This document shows positions 1 through 9,617 of a stretch of 64,000 nt of DNA, one piece after another. Each line of letters begins with the position of its first letter. Within the stretch, counting starts at the first letter, position 1. The stretch is taken from NCBI GenBank assembly GCA_031446165.1, contig CP132905.1:372001-436000 (forward strand), given 5' to 3'. Under the pieces are notes generated by a model. It made no database searches and was not told where the DNA came from. It saw only the letters and a program-made list of their open reading frames with translations. The position numbers and the translations under genes were made by a program. The stretch comes from Arsenophonus sp031446165 (GTDB lineage Bacteria; Pseudomonadota; Gammaproteobacteria; Enterobacterales; Enterobacteriaceae).

Positions 1-1
1 A

Positions 2-160
2 TTTCATAATAACAAAGAACAAGCATTAAAAATTATTAATCAAATGCGACCAAGAGATGTTTATCATGTATTAATAACAAAACATCCGCTTATTCAAGCA
101 CGTCATTATTTAATGAAGGTAAATAATATGCAAAAAAAATATCTTAAAGCAATAGATTAA
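2..160 (+). CDS. mltC: MltC C-terminus (partial, 5' end outside window)
   Basis: An open frame entering from the left edge encodes 52 residues and stops at 158-160. It reads FHNNKEQALKIINQM near its start and contains DVYHVLITKHP followed by ARHYLMKVNNMQKKY. This matches the extreme C-terminus of membrane-bound lytic murein transglycosylase C, where enteric homologues carry a DVYQ-LTTRHP-SAE-RRYLYKVNTAQK pattern (recalled, not searched). MltC is an outer-membrane lipoprotein that cleaves peptidoglycan glycan strands with formation of 1,6-anhydro-muropeptides. The catalytic domain and lipobox are outside the window. Position just before tRNA-Phe is consistent, since mltC lies close to a tRNA-Phe gene in enterobacteria. 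Whether the gene is intact upstream cannot be judged. Confidence 0.75.
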   Translation, partial: FHNNKEQALKIINQMRPRDVYHVLITKHPLIQARHYLMKVNNMQKKYLKAID

Positions 161-282
161 TTCTATAATTATATAAATGATATATTTAATAAAGAAAATA
201 TGAGATAATTACTTAAAAAGTTTGCATGCATTATTTAATTTTCGAAAATTATTTTATAACTTCTATTATTTAATAAATTTTA

Positions 283-311
283 TTGACGAAGATATTATAA
301 TCATGTTAAAT
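283..311 (+). promoter_or_regulatory. Putative sigma-70 promoter of tRNA-Phe
   Basis: A TTGACG box at 283-288 is followed after 17 bases by TTAAAT at 306-311, and the tRNA begins 11 bases further on. In such AT-rich DNA a -10-like box is uninformative, so the GC-containing -35 box and its spacing are the real support. Confidence 0.45.
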
Positions 312-322
312 ATATATTTATT

Positions 323-395
<73 letters not shown>

Positions 396-1170
396 TATAA
401 ATCTATAATTTTTATATAAAAGAAGCCTGTATTATTCATGATAATTTATATAAAAATTAATAATAAATATAAAAGTTATTTGTGAATATTTTTAAAAAAT
501 ATGGTATTTTTTAATAATTTTTTTATTTTTTCTTGGATTGTATATACAAATTAAATAAATAATTAAAAAATTACAAAAATATAAATAAAACAAAAATATA
601 AATAAAGTATAAAATTATTTTATTTTATAAACAAAATTTTTTTAAATTTATTAATATTAATATAAAAACATATTTATTTTTTATTGATTATTTAAATAAA
701 TTATAAGTTTATAAATAAGTTTTTTACCAAATTAGATACATAGTAATTTTTTAGTATTATATATTGTATATGTGATGACTAATATAATTTGTCTCTATTT
801 TTTTAAAGATTTCTGAATTTCATTATTTTAATTTTATTATTTTTAAAAAATATTTGTATTTGTTTTTTATTTTTTTATGTGGAATTTTTTCATAAAAAAA
901 CAATAAAATGATAATAGGATATTTTTATTAGTTTATTTGGTTATCAATCAATATACCGCATGAGTAATGCAAAATATTTGAGAGTTTTTTTTAGTTATTT
1001 TTTGGATTATAAAGAAAGTATTTTTTAAAATCCAGAAAAAGGACTATGTAGTATATTGTATTATATTTATATTTGAAATATTTTATATATTTATCATCTA
1101 GATTTATGATTTTCTTTATTTGTTATTTAATGTCTTTTCTATTAAGTTTTGATATAAAAATTGATTTTTA
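396..1170. other. AT-rich spacer, no gene recognised
   Basis: This is non-coding AT-rich DNA between tRNA-Phe and the 3' end of yggT, with stops in all frames. In E. coli the yggT-to-mltC interval holds yggU, rdgB, hemW, trmB, mutY and yggX. I see no remnant of any of them. A 17-bp near-perfect tandem duplication lies at 574-607. Confidence 0.6.
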
Positions 1171-1758
1171 TTACATAAAATAACCAATGGAATAAAGTTT
1201 ATTGGTAAGTGTTTCATCGATAAATACTAAAACATCTAAACGTAAATAATTTAATGCTATTAAAATTAACATTATTATCATTGGTGATAAATCTAATCCA
1301 TTAAAAGCAGGAATCATGCGACGAATAGGAATCATTAACGGTTCTGTTAATTGAATAAGCATATTATCAATAGGATGATACCCTTGATTAATCCAAGTAA
1401 AAAGAGATCGAACTAATATTAACCAAAAAATTAATTTTCCGATATAATTTAATAATTGTATGAGGCTGATAGGTAATAAAGTAATACTTATTAAAGTAAG
1501 AGAATTAGTGACCCACATAATAAAAAGAATATTACTTAATGTAATAATATAAGCGATTAATAAACTAGGTGTATCAATATAATGAATAGAAGGCATCAAA
1601 TGACGCACTTGATTTATAATTGGTTGAGTGCTTTTAATCACAAATTGAACAAATGGATTATAAATATCAGATTTTACCATTTGCATCCAGATTCTTAGGA
1701 TTAATATAATAATATATAGCTGAATAATGGTTGGTATGATAAAAATTAAAAATTGCAT
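1171..1758 (-). CDS. yggT: YggT family integral membrane protein
   Basis: The 195-residue product matches the enterobacterial YggT family (about 188 residues). It is made of two similar halves, each with a hydrophobic hairpin: helices at roughly 3-25, 62-83, 88-118 and 155-177, separated by polar segments containing the repeated pattern NPF/QP-I-PIRR-MP. The family is an inner-membrane protein of poorly defined function, linked in some bacteria to osmotic stress tolerance. The start ATG at 1758 is preceded on the minus strand by an AGGG Shine-Dalgarno. It follows yggS on the same strand, as in E. coli, but across a 674-bp gap, so the two genes are unlikely to be translationally coupled here. 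Confidence 0.9.
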   Translation of the reverse strand: MQFLIFIIPTIIQLYIIILILRIWMQMVKSDIYNPFVQFVIKSTQPIINQVRHLMPSIHYIDTPSLLIAYIITLSNILFIMWVTNSLTLISITLLPISLIQLLNYIGKLIFWLILVRSLFTWINQGYHPIDNMLIQLTEPLMIPIRRMIPAFNGLDLSPMIIMLILIALNYLRLDVLVFIDETLTNKLYSIGYFM

Positions 1759-2432
1759 TTCTGATTACCCTGTGATTAAAAAAATATTTTTTCATTTTTA
1801 TAAAAAATAAATATTTTTTTATTCTATTTTTTAAGAATTAATAATAATTTATAATATGAAATTATTGAAAAAATTTAATATTTTTAAAAAATTTTTGCAC
1901 GTTGTCTCTAACCTAATAAAAATTATGATTTGTATTTTCAAAAATTTTCTTAAATTTATTAATCTGAATTAATATTACGTAATTGTGATATTTTTCTAAA
2001 TATTATATATAATTAAAATTAATTATTTGAATAGAAAAGAATTCTGTAAAAATAAAAACTATATACAAATAAAATAGTAATTTTAAAAAACTATTCTAAA
2101 TTAAAAAAATAATTATCGTAGTTTTATTTTAATTATATAATTTAAAAGAGATATTTGATATAGTTTATATTGTAAATATTTGATGGTTTTTCAATAAAAT
2201 TACTTTCAATTGCTTTTCAATTAATTTTTTGATAAGTTTAATAGTTAATAAAAATATTTTTGTAATCATTTTATATATCATATCACTGTATTATAATATT
2301 TATTAATATCTCATAAAATAAATATCTTTAAAAGATTAGAATTTATGTATGTATAATAACATTTTTTCATTATTTAAAAATAAGATTACAAAAGTTATAT
2401 TTTATTTTTTTATTTATTAGTAAAGAAAAAAT
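1759..2432. other. AT-rich spacer between yggS and yggT
   Basis: No gene is visible in 674 bp of AT-rich DNA. In E. coli yggS and yggT are adjacent; in many other gammaproteobacteria proC sits between them. The gap may be the graveyard of proC, but I could not read any proC motif, so this is a hypothesis from synteny only. Confidence 0.5.
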
Positions 2433-3116
2433 TTATCTATCACCAAAAATAGCCTTACCAATTCTTAATAATGTTGAACCAAAAGCAATAGCAATGTCAA
2501 AATCATTTGTCATGCCTATTGAAAGTGTATCAATATTTTGATATTTATTTTTTAGTTCTTGAAATATTTTTTCCATAGTATAAAAAAGTGATACTTGGTG
2601 AATGATCAATGTATTAGAAGAAAAAATTGCCATTAAACCACGTAATTTTAATTGTGGCAATAATAAAATTTTTTTGGCTAATGCATATACAGTATGCGGC
2701 ATAATACCTGATTTATTAATTTCATTGGTAATGTTAATTTGTATAAGTACATTTAATGGTCCTTTACTAAAAGGGCGTTCTTTATTTAAACGTTCAGCAA
2801 TTTTAAATGTATTAATAGTGTGACACCAATCAAAATATTTTGCTATTAATTTAGTTTTGTTGGTTTGTATGGTTCCTATAAAATGCCATTCTAAATTGTA
2901 TTGATTGTTAAAATAAAGAATTTTTTTTATTCCTTCTTGCGCATAATTTTCACCGAATTTATATTGACCTGCATAAATGGCATTTTGAATATCATAACAT
3001 GATTTGTTTTTGGTAACAGCCAGTAGTTTAATATCTTTTGGCAGACGATGATATTTTTTAGCAGTTTCTATAATTTTGTGTTTTATATTAATGATATTTT
3101 TTTGAATTGTATTCAT
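2433..3116 (-). CDS. yggS: YggS/PROSC family PLP homeostasis protein
   Basis: The gene encodes a pyridoxal-5'-phosphate-binding protein of the fold-type III alanine-racemase-like family that buffers PLP and affects amino-acid and keto-acid balance; no enzyme reaction is established. The PLP-lysine motif LLAVTKNKS is near residues 32-40, followed by FGENYAQEG, EWHFIGTIQTNKT, LIQINITNE-NKSG, LRGLMAI and the C-terminal LSIGM-ND-AIAFGST-LRIG-AIFG, all typical of YggS. An ATG 33 bases upstream (3149) would extend the frame, but alignment to the E. coli protein favours the ATG at 3116; neither has a strong Shine-Dalgarno. It lies 60 bp downstream of ruvX in a minus-strand cluster. Confidence 0.92.
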   Translation of the reverse strand: MNTIQKNIINIKHKIIETAKKYHRLPKDIKLLAVTKNKSCYDIQNAIYAGQYKFGENYAQEGIKKILYFNNQYNLEWHFIGTIQTNKTKLIAKYFDWCHTINTFKIAERLNKERPFSKGPLNVLIQINITNEINKSGIMPHTVYALAKKILLLPQLKLRGLMAIFSSNTLIIHQVSLFYTMEKIFQELKNKYQNIDTLSIGMTNDFDIAIAFGSTLLRIGKAIFGDR

Positions 3117-3176
3117 ATTTATATTTTTTAATAGGACTAAATTAATCATATTGCACTTTATTTATATAATAAAATT

Positions 3177-3623
3177 CTATTTTATTTTTGATTTATTTGT
3201 GATAAACGATTTTTCAAACCAATTTTCTAAAATAATAACAGCAGAAATCACATCAATATTACTTTTATTTAATGCTTTGTAACCACCTTTATTAAAAAGG
3301 TAAGTACGAGCTTCTATTGTTGTTAAACGTTCATCATATAATATAACTTGAATATTGAAGCGCAGATGTAAAATTTTAGCAAATTTACGCGCTTGTTTAC
3401 TTATTGGTTGTTCTGTTCCATCCATTTTAAGAGGGAGTCCAACAATAGCAAGTTTTGGTCTCCATTCTTGTAATATTTTTTTTATATCTAACCAGTTTGG
3501 TTTCCCATTTTTTGCTTTTAATGCAGTTAGAGGATGGGCTATTGCTATTATTTCTTGTCCTACAGCAATACCAATACTAATTGTACCAAAATCGAAAGCG
3601 ATAATTGTTCGACTATTGTTCAT
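3177..3623 (-). CDS. yqgF: RuvX/YqgF, RNase H-fold nuclease for pre-16S rRNA processing
   Basis: The 148-residue protein belongs to the YqgF family (E. coli 138 residues), proposed to be the nuclease that matures the 5' end of 16S rRNA. The RNase H-like core starts with IIAFDFGTISIGIAVG (catalytic Asp near residue 10), continues with LAIVGLPLKMDGTEQ and LYDERLTT (acidic pair), and ends with a conserved Asp in NIDVISAVIILENWF. The start ATG overlaps the yqgE stop codon by one base (TAATG), so the two are translationally coupled, as in E. coli. The C-terminus is slightly extended by a Lys-rich tail. Confidence 0.95.
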   Translation of the reverse strand: MNNSRTIIAFDFGTISIGIAVGQEIIAIAHPLTALKAKNGKPNWLDIKKILQEWRPKLAIVGLPLKMDGTEQPISKQARKFAKILHLRFNIQVILYDERLTTIEARTYLFNKGGYKALNKSNIDVISAVIILENWFEKSFITNKSKIK

Positions 3624-4186
3624 TATGAATGACCTACTTGATTTGAAATATTACAAATATCAATGCCAATTAAAGCAGCTGCTTTTTTCCAACGTTCTGA
3701 AATTGGAGTCTGAAAAATTATATGGCTATTGGCTTTGGTTGTTAACCAATTATTTTCCATCATTTCTTTTTCAAGTTGTCCTTTTTTCCAGCTTGAATAT
3801 CCTAAAGCAATAAGTGTTTGCTTTGGTTGCTGAGTGGTACCTAATGTTTGAAGAATATCTTTTGATGTTGTGATCATTATTTCATCAGAAAGCTGCAATG
3901 TAGAATTAAATCCATGATGTGGAGAATGTAAAATAAAACCATGAATTTCTGCAATTGGGCCACCAGAAAAAATTGGGTGTCTTAGATTTTTGATATGATT
4001 ATTCTCTTGTGTTTTAATGTTCAAATTTTTTAAAATTTTATTGATTGAAATGCACTTGATTTGTCTATTGATAACCAGACCTATACTACCTTTTTCGTTG
4101 TGTTCGCAAATATAAATCACCGATTTTTGAAAATACGGATCTAATAATGTCGGCATTGCAATGAGAAAATGATTTTGTAAATTCAT
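3623..4186 (-). CDS. yqgE: UPF0301 protein YqgE
   Basis: At 187 residues it has the same length as E. coli YqgE. It begins MNLQNHFLIAMPTL-DPYF and contains the family hallmarks VIYICEHNEKGS-GLVIN, FSGGPIAEIHGFILHSP, ALGYSSWKKGQLE-E and NNWLT. It is a conserved cytoplasmic protein (DUF179) of unknown biochemical function. Its only consistent association is with gshB and yqgF, which is kept here: it lies 201 bp downstream of gshB and overlaps yqgF by one base. Confidence 0.95.
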   Translation of the reverse strand: MNLQNHFLIAMPTLLDPYFQKSVIYICEHNEKGSIGLVINRQIKCISINKILKNLNIKTQENNHIKNLRHPIFSGGPIAEIHGFILHSPHHGFNSTLQLSDEIMITTSKDILQTLGTTQQPKQTLIALGYSSWKKGQLEKEMMENNWLTTKANSHIIFQTPISERWKKAAALIGIDICNISNQVGHS

Positions 4187-4387
4187 ATTATTAAACTTAT
4201 TTAACTTAATTAGATCAGTTAAGATGTGTTTAAATTAAGGGTAAAATAATTAATAAAATATAACCAATAATATATAAATTGTATCACAAAATTTAATTTT
4301 ATACGATATTTATATCGTTTCATATTATAAAATATTCATGAAATTCGATTTTATTGTTTGTTTGAGTATGTAATCATATTATATGAT

Positions 4388-5350
4388 TTATTTATTTTTT
4401 GTGGTCAATTTTTTTTCTATTACATCAAATAAAATACCAGTAATAGATATATGTGGTAATGCCAATTGAATTTCTCTTATGCATGTGGGACTAGTGATGT
4501 TAATTTCAGTTAAACGGTCACCAATAATATCTAATCCGACAAATATTAATTCTTTTTCCTTCAAGATAGATGAAACACTTTTTGCAATTTTCCAATCACT
4601 TTTTGTTAATTTTCTCACTTCACCATATCCTCCAATTGCTAAATTACCTCTTATTTCTCCTTCAGGTGGAATTCTAGCTAAACAATAAGGAATCGGTTCG
4701 CCATCGATCATCAATACACGTTTATCACCTTTGTTAATTTCAGGTAAAAAATTTTGAGCCATGCAAAAATGTTTTTCTTTTTTAATTAATGTTTCTATAA
4801 TAACATTAATATTAGGATCATTTTTTTGTATCCGAAAAATAGAATCGCCCCCCATTTTGTCTAGTGGTTTCAAAATAATGTCTTGATATTTTTTATAAAA
4901 TGCATATAGTTGTTTCTTGTTTCTTGTGACCAATGTTTTAGGAGTTAATTTAGAAAACCATAATGTAAAAATTTTTTCATTACAATCTCGAAGACTTTGT
5001 GGTTTATTAATAATTAAAGTACCTGTGGCTTCTGCTCTTTCAAGAATATAAGTAGCATAAATATATTCGGTATTAAATGGAGGGTCTTGCCGCATTAAAA
5101 TAACATTTAATTTTTTAAGTGCAATATTTTTTGTTGTTTCAAATGTATACCATTTTTTAGAATTTTCTTGAATTTTTTTTATTTTTTTGGTATATGCATA
5201 GGCTTCACCGTTTAATAAAAATAGATCACCGATTTCCATGTAGTAAATTTCATATTTACGACGTTGTGCTTCTAATAGCATCGCAAAACTACTATCTTTT
5301 TTGATATCTATATTTTTAATTGTATTCATAACTATACCTAGTTTAATCAT
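4388..5350 (-). CDS. gshB: Glutathione synthetase
   Basis: This ATP-grasp enzyme joins gamma-glutamylcysteine and glycine to make glutathione. The 320-residue product (E. coli 316) starts MIKLGIVMNTIKNI and shows MRQDPPFNTEY, ILKPLDKMGGDSIFR (ATP-binding lysine and glycine-rich loop near 170-180), GDKRVLMIDGEPIPYCLARIP, RGNLAIGG and the metal-binding end FVGLDIIGDRLTEINITSPT. It heads the minus-strand group gshB-yqgE-yqgF-yggS-yggT. With gshA at 14.3 kb, both steps of glutathione synthesis are encoded in this window, so the pathway is probably functional. Confidence 0.97.
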   Translation of the reverse strand: MIKLGIVMNTIKNIDIKKDSSFAMLLEAQRRKYEIYYMEIGDLFLLNGEAYAYTKKIKKIQENSKKWYTFETTKNIALKKLNVILMRQDPPFNTEYIYATYILERAEATGTLIINKPQSLRDCNEKIFTLWFSKLTPKTLVTRNKKQLYAFYKKYQDIILKPLDKMGGDSIFRIQKNDPNINVIIETLIKKEKHFCMAQNFLPEINKGDKRVLMIDGEPIPYCLARIPPEGEIRGNLAIGGYGEVRKLTKSDWKIAKSVSSILKEKELIFVGLDIIGDRLTEINITSPTCIREIQLALPHISITGILFDVIEKKLTTKNK

Positions 5351-6575
5351 TTTGTATCCTTTATTTATAAAGTTATAAAATAGAAGAAAAGTAAAAATTA
5401 TAGTTTATTTATTAATAATAACTATTCTGGACATTTTTTCTTGAATTGCAATTTTACTTTAAACATAAAATTTATGGTGATAGAACGATAATGCTATGTA
5501 TTAAAAAGATTGTATCTATGAATTTATTTTAATTTTTGTGCATTTTTTAATTTTTTAATTGTTTTTTACATCTTTTAATAAAAAAATAAATTAAAAATGT
5601 TTATAAAAATAATATAAGAATGTTTATTAGTATAGATTTAAATATGTAAGATTGATTTATGTTTTTTATATTAAATTTTATGTTTTGAATAAAAGAAATG
5701 ATTATTAAATATTGCACGATTATTATAGATACAATATATCCATATTTAATTTAAAAAACATCCCAATAAAAAATATGTATTATACTTTGTTAGTGATTTT
5801 TTTATAAATATTGATAACATCTAATTTAGATTTTTTTATTTTTTTAAATATTTTGTAATAGTTATTTATACTGCATTTTTTTTCATATTTAAAATAATTT
5901 TTATGACATTTTTATTTTCTGCATTATCATTAATAATAAATATTTCTTTAAAAATATAAGTTATAAAAAATATAGTAAAAATAAATTGTTTTTGTATTGT
6001 ATAAAAAATTAGATTTTTCTTTTTTATAATTTCAATTATTTTTTAGAATATTTTTTACACAATAATTCATTATTTAAAAGATTTTTACATGTAAATAAAC
6101 TATTTTATAAAAAAATACATGGTATTTATTTATAAGTAATAATTAAATACTATAAGTAACTTATTACGAATAAAATATAAGTTATTAAAAATAAAATATG
6201 GAAAAATATTCTTATCAAGTTTTTGATAATTTTTTCTATATTTTATATATGATACTTTATTTTGATTTTCTTTAAATAAAATTTGTATTTTATATATTAA
6301 AAAATTTTTATATATACAATAATTACTATTATACATATAGTTTTGAATAAAAATTAAAAAATATTTTTTTAAATATTTGATATAAAAATACTTAATATCT
6401 TTCAAGATTTTTTATAGTTGTTTTTAAAATTTTATTTAAAAATATTTTTGTATTTCATGTATTTTAGATATTTATGTTTTTTGATCTTTTCGATATTTTA
6501 AAAATTTTTTAGTATTTATATATTTAAAGTTTTTTTATTTAAAAAGTATAAAAAATATTTGATAGGAGTTAAAAA
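5351..6575. other. 1.2-kb AT-rich spacer upstream of gshB and gmhA
   Basis: The divergent interval between gshB and gmhA is almost entirely A+T. A 91-residue open frame on the minus strand at 6130-6405 consists of Lys, Asn, Ile, Tyr and Phe only in low-complexity order and resembles no family I know, so I do not call it a gene. Promoters of both flanking genes must lie here but cannot be singled out. Confidence 0.6.
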
Positions 6576-7163
6576 ATGTATCAAAATCTTATTTTGTTTG
6601 AATTAGAAGAAGCTAGTATTATATTAAAAAATTTTCTAAATGCTAACAAAAATATTGCAGTTATTGAAGAAGCAGCAATTATGATGTCCTTGTCTTTTAA
6701 ATCAGGAGGAAAAGTATTATCTTGTGGAAATGGTGGTTCTCATTGTGATGCGATGCATTTTGCAGAAGAATTAACTGGACGATATCGTAAAAATCGTCCA
6801 GGTTATCCTGCTATTGCAATTGCAGATGCCAGTTATTTATCTTGTGTTGCTAATGATTTTGGTTATCATTACATTTTTTCGCGTTATGTAGAGACAGTTG
6901 GTAAGAAAGGCGATATATTGTTTGCAATTTCAACATCTGGTAATTCTAGAAATATTATTTATGCCATAGAAGCTGCGCATTCTAAAGGAATGAAAGTGAT
7001 TTCATTAACAGGTAATAATGGTGGAAAAATTGCAAAAATAACTGATCTTGAAATTCGGGTACCTCATTTTGGATATGCTGATAGAATTCAAGAAATACAT
7101 ATTAAAGTGATACATATTTTGATTCAAATAGTAGAAAAAGAGATGGAAAAAAATTATATATAA
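6576..7163 (+). CDS. gmhA: Sedoheptulose 7-phosphate isomerase
   Basis: GmhA converts sedoheptulose 7-phosphate to D-glycero-D-manno-heptose 7-phosphate, the first step of ADP-heptose synthesis for the LPS inner core. The 195-residue SIS-domain protein begins MYQNLILFELEEA. It carries LSCGNGGSHCDAMHFAEELTGR near residues 50-70, the phosphate-binding ISTSGNS near 118-124, and IRVPHFGYADRIQEIHIKVIH near the C-terminus with the catalytic Glu and His. A good Shine-Dalgarno (AGGAG) lies 8 bases before ATG. No LPS gene is adjacent, as in E. coli. Retention suggests a heptose-bearing LPS, in keeping with lptF and lptG further on. Confidence 0.97.
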   Translation: MYQNLILFELEEASIILKNFLNANKNIAVIEEAAIMMSLSFKSGGKVLSCGNGGSHCDAMHFAEELTGRYRKNRPGYPAIAIADASYLSCVANDFGYHYIFSRYVETVGKKGDILFAISTSGNSRNIIYAIEAAHSKGMKVISLTGNNGGKIAKITDLEIRVPHFGYADRIQEIHIKVIHILIQIVEKEMEKNYI

Positions 7164-7164
7164 T

Positions 7165-7200
7165 TTAATATTAATATAATAATTAATATTAATATAATAA
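7165..7200 (+). repeat. 18-bp exact tandem duplication after gmhA
   Basis: Two adjacent identical 18-base copies (7165-7182 and 7183-7200) of an A+T-only unit start two bases after the gmhA stop. The likely origin is replication slippage in AT-rich DNA. Confidence 0.8.
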
Positions 7201-7890
7201 AGTAGGTAAAATTATATTTTTATGATATTCATTCTTTTATAATTTTTTATTTTTAACGAATCATTTAATGTTTTTTAATTTTTATTTTCTTTATGTATTA
7301 TTTTTTTGTAAAAAATGTATTGTAGATTTGATTATTTAAATACATCGAGAATTCATGGAATATAATATAGCATATTAAAATTAAGATTTTTAAAAATATT
7401 TTTAATATTTTTTTGATAAACAAATACTTTTTATAAGCACTTTTATTAAGAGAGAAAAATGTGTTTTAAAAAGTATTGTATTTAAGGTTTTCTTTTCTTT
7501 TTATTTTTATAATTCATAATAAAAATTCATAATAAAAAAATTATTATTAAGAATATTTAAAAATTTATTGAAAGAACTACAAGAGGTAAAAGTATTGTGA
7601 TTTTTGGTTTTATTTTTCTATATTTATCTTCATGATTATGGTATTTTTCGTATTTTTAGAAAAAATTGAGTATAAACATAATTGTTATCATTTATTTTTT
7701 AAATATATTTTTTTTATAAAAGTTTTTTTAGTTAAAAATAAGTATTATTTTTGATATGTATTTCATAAAAATATAAAGATAAAGATTATAATAATGAAAT
7801 TGTAGTTTTTATATTATGCAATTAATATTATTTAGATAAAAATTTGATAATTCATCAAAAGAAAATATCCTGAAAAAGGCCACATTTTTT
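7201..7890. other. AT-rich spacer between gmhA and pncC
   Basis: About 690 bp of A+T-rich DNA with frequent stops. I see no gene, RNA or remnant in it. Confidence 0.6.
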
Positions 7891-8406
7891 ATGAGCAGTA
7901 AAGAGTTATTTTATAAGTTAAGTAAAGATTTGGGTGATAATCTCAAAAAAAAACGTAAAATAATCACTTTAGTAGAATCATGTACAGGAGGATGGATAAG
8001 TAAAATTATTACTGATGTTTCAGGTAGTTCTGTTTATTTTCAGAGAGGCTTTATTACTTATAGTGATGAAGCTAAGCATGATATGTTAGGTATTAATAAA
8101 AGTATATTAAGTAAATACGGTGCCGTGAGTGAACAAGTTGTTATAGATATGGCAAAAAAAGCATTAGTACTAGCGAATGCCGATTTTGCATTTGCAGTTA
8201 GTGGTGTTGCTGGCCCAAATGGTGTTTCCGGTTTACAACCGGTTGGTATAGTTTGGTTTGCTTTTTCTAGCAACAGTTTTCTGAATAATCAAGCAACAAC
8301 GTATTGTTGTTATTTTAAAGGAAATCGTTTTCAAATACGGCGTCAAGCTGTGATTTTTTCATTAAAAACATTGGTAAAAGAGATAAAAAAAGCACTTAAT
8401 ATTTAG
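7891..8406 (+). CDS. pncC: Nicotinamide-nucleotide amidase (CinA C-terminal domain family)
   Basis: PncC (YgaD) deamidates nicotinamide mononucleotide to nicotinate mononucleotide in the pyridine-nucleotide salvage cycle. The 171-residue protein (E. coli 165) has the family pattern: LVESCTGGWISKIITDVSGSS near 28-48, FITYSDEAKHDMLG, YGAVSEQVV, FAFAVSGVAGPNG near 108-120 and PVGIVWFAF. In enterobacteria this gene directly precedes recA-recX-alaS. Here it keeps its place upstream of alaS although recA and recX are gone. The Shine-Dalgarno is weak (AAAAGG about 16 bases upstream). Confidence 0.93.
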   Translation: MSSKELFYKLSKDLGDNLKKKRKIITLVESCTGGWISKIITDVSGSSVYFQRGFITYSDEAKHDMLGINKSILSKYGAVSEQVVIDMAKKALVLANADFAFAVSGVAGPNGVSGLQPVGIVWFAFSSNSFLNNQATTYCCYFKGNRFQIRRQAVIFSLKTLVKEIKKALNI

Positions 8407-9617
8407 TATATATTTACTTGTTTTTGCTTTAATATATAAAGAAATATCAATACTTTATTGAGTACGTAGATATTTTATAAATATAAATATTTTTAAAGAA
8501 ATATATCTCAATAGGACAATTATTTAGACATTTTTATATATACATAAAATTTAATTAGTTTATAAGAAATTTTACAAATCTAAAATGATCGCTCAAATAT
8601 TTTTTTAATTTTGTATTATTGTAAAGTTTTTATATTTTTTACAAAAAATACATCATATAAAAATGTTAAATAAAAAATGTATGAATGTAATTGTTATATA
8701 TTTATAGCTATGCTTCATATAATTTAGTAAAAATGTTTAGAAAAATGATAAAAATGCAGCTATTTTAAAGAAATTACAAAATTTTTATTTCATTCATTAA
8801 TCTTAATTAATATATAAAATATATTGTATAGTAAATATAATAATTATAAAAATTAATACTTTATTACAGTAAAGCTAACAAAAATAAAATTTGCTTTTAT
8901 ATATTTATAGGTATTACAAAATTTATTGTATTACTTTCTCAAAAGAAATATTATTATTTTTTTACATTTATATAAATTATTTTATACAATTTTTAATAAA
9001 TATAGAATCATTCAACAAATTTTTTATATGAAAATAAGGTTATTGTATAATTTTAGATATATTTTTTATTGATTAATATATTATTCATTTTTATATGATT
9101 GAGATAATTTATGAATTATCAAAAATTAATTTTTATTATTACATATAATAAATTGTTATTATTGAATTAACATATTTAATAATTTTTTATTAAATTTGTG
9201 TTAAAATAACATTTTTTAAAATCATTGCAACTTATTCTATAAATATAAAAAATTAAATTTATATAAAATCAATTTTTGTATAAAGTATTTCACGAGTATG
9301 ATTATTTAGTTTTTAAAAATAAGAATTTAAATTTCTGTATTAAAAAATTACAATAATTTTAATACGGTAAAAATAATGTAAATATTAATAAAAATTATTA
9401 TCATTTTAAAATATGAATAAAATGAATTGTGTATGTATATAGATTAAATTATTAATATTAATGTTACTTTTTTATTGATTTTTAAAATATTAATTGTTTT
9501 AAAAAATCTAAAAATTTTGAGTTTTTTTTGATATACTAATAAAAATTTATTTGATAAAAACATGTTGTTTACTTAAATATAGTTTATTTATTTTTTTAGC
9601 TTGATTCTAGGATAATT
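8407..9617. other. Empty recA/recX site
   Basis: The 1.2-kb interval between pncC and alaS is where enterobacteria carry recA (about 1.06 kb) and recX. All frames are closed, and I find no trace of the RecA Walker motif (GPESSGKTT) or other RecA blocks on either strand. Base composition is that of neutral AT-rich spacer. recA is therefore absent from its ancestral place; presence elsewhere cannot be excluded from this window. Confidence 0.7.

Noticed and set aside
6130..6405. 91-codon minus-strand open frame between gshB and gmhA
   Set aside because: Its product is low-complexity Lys/Asn/Ile/Tyr/Phe as expected from translating AT-rich spacer, and it has no Shine-Dalgarno or similarity to a known family.
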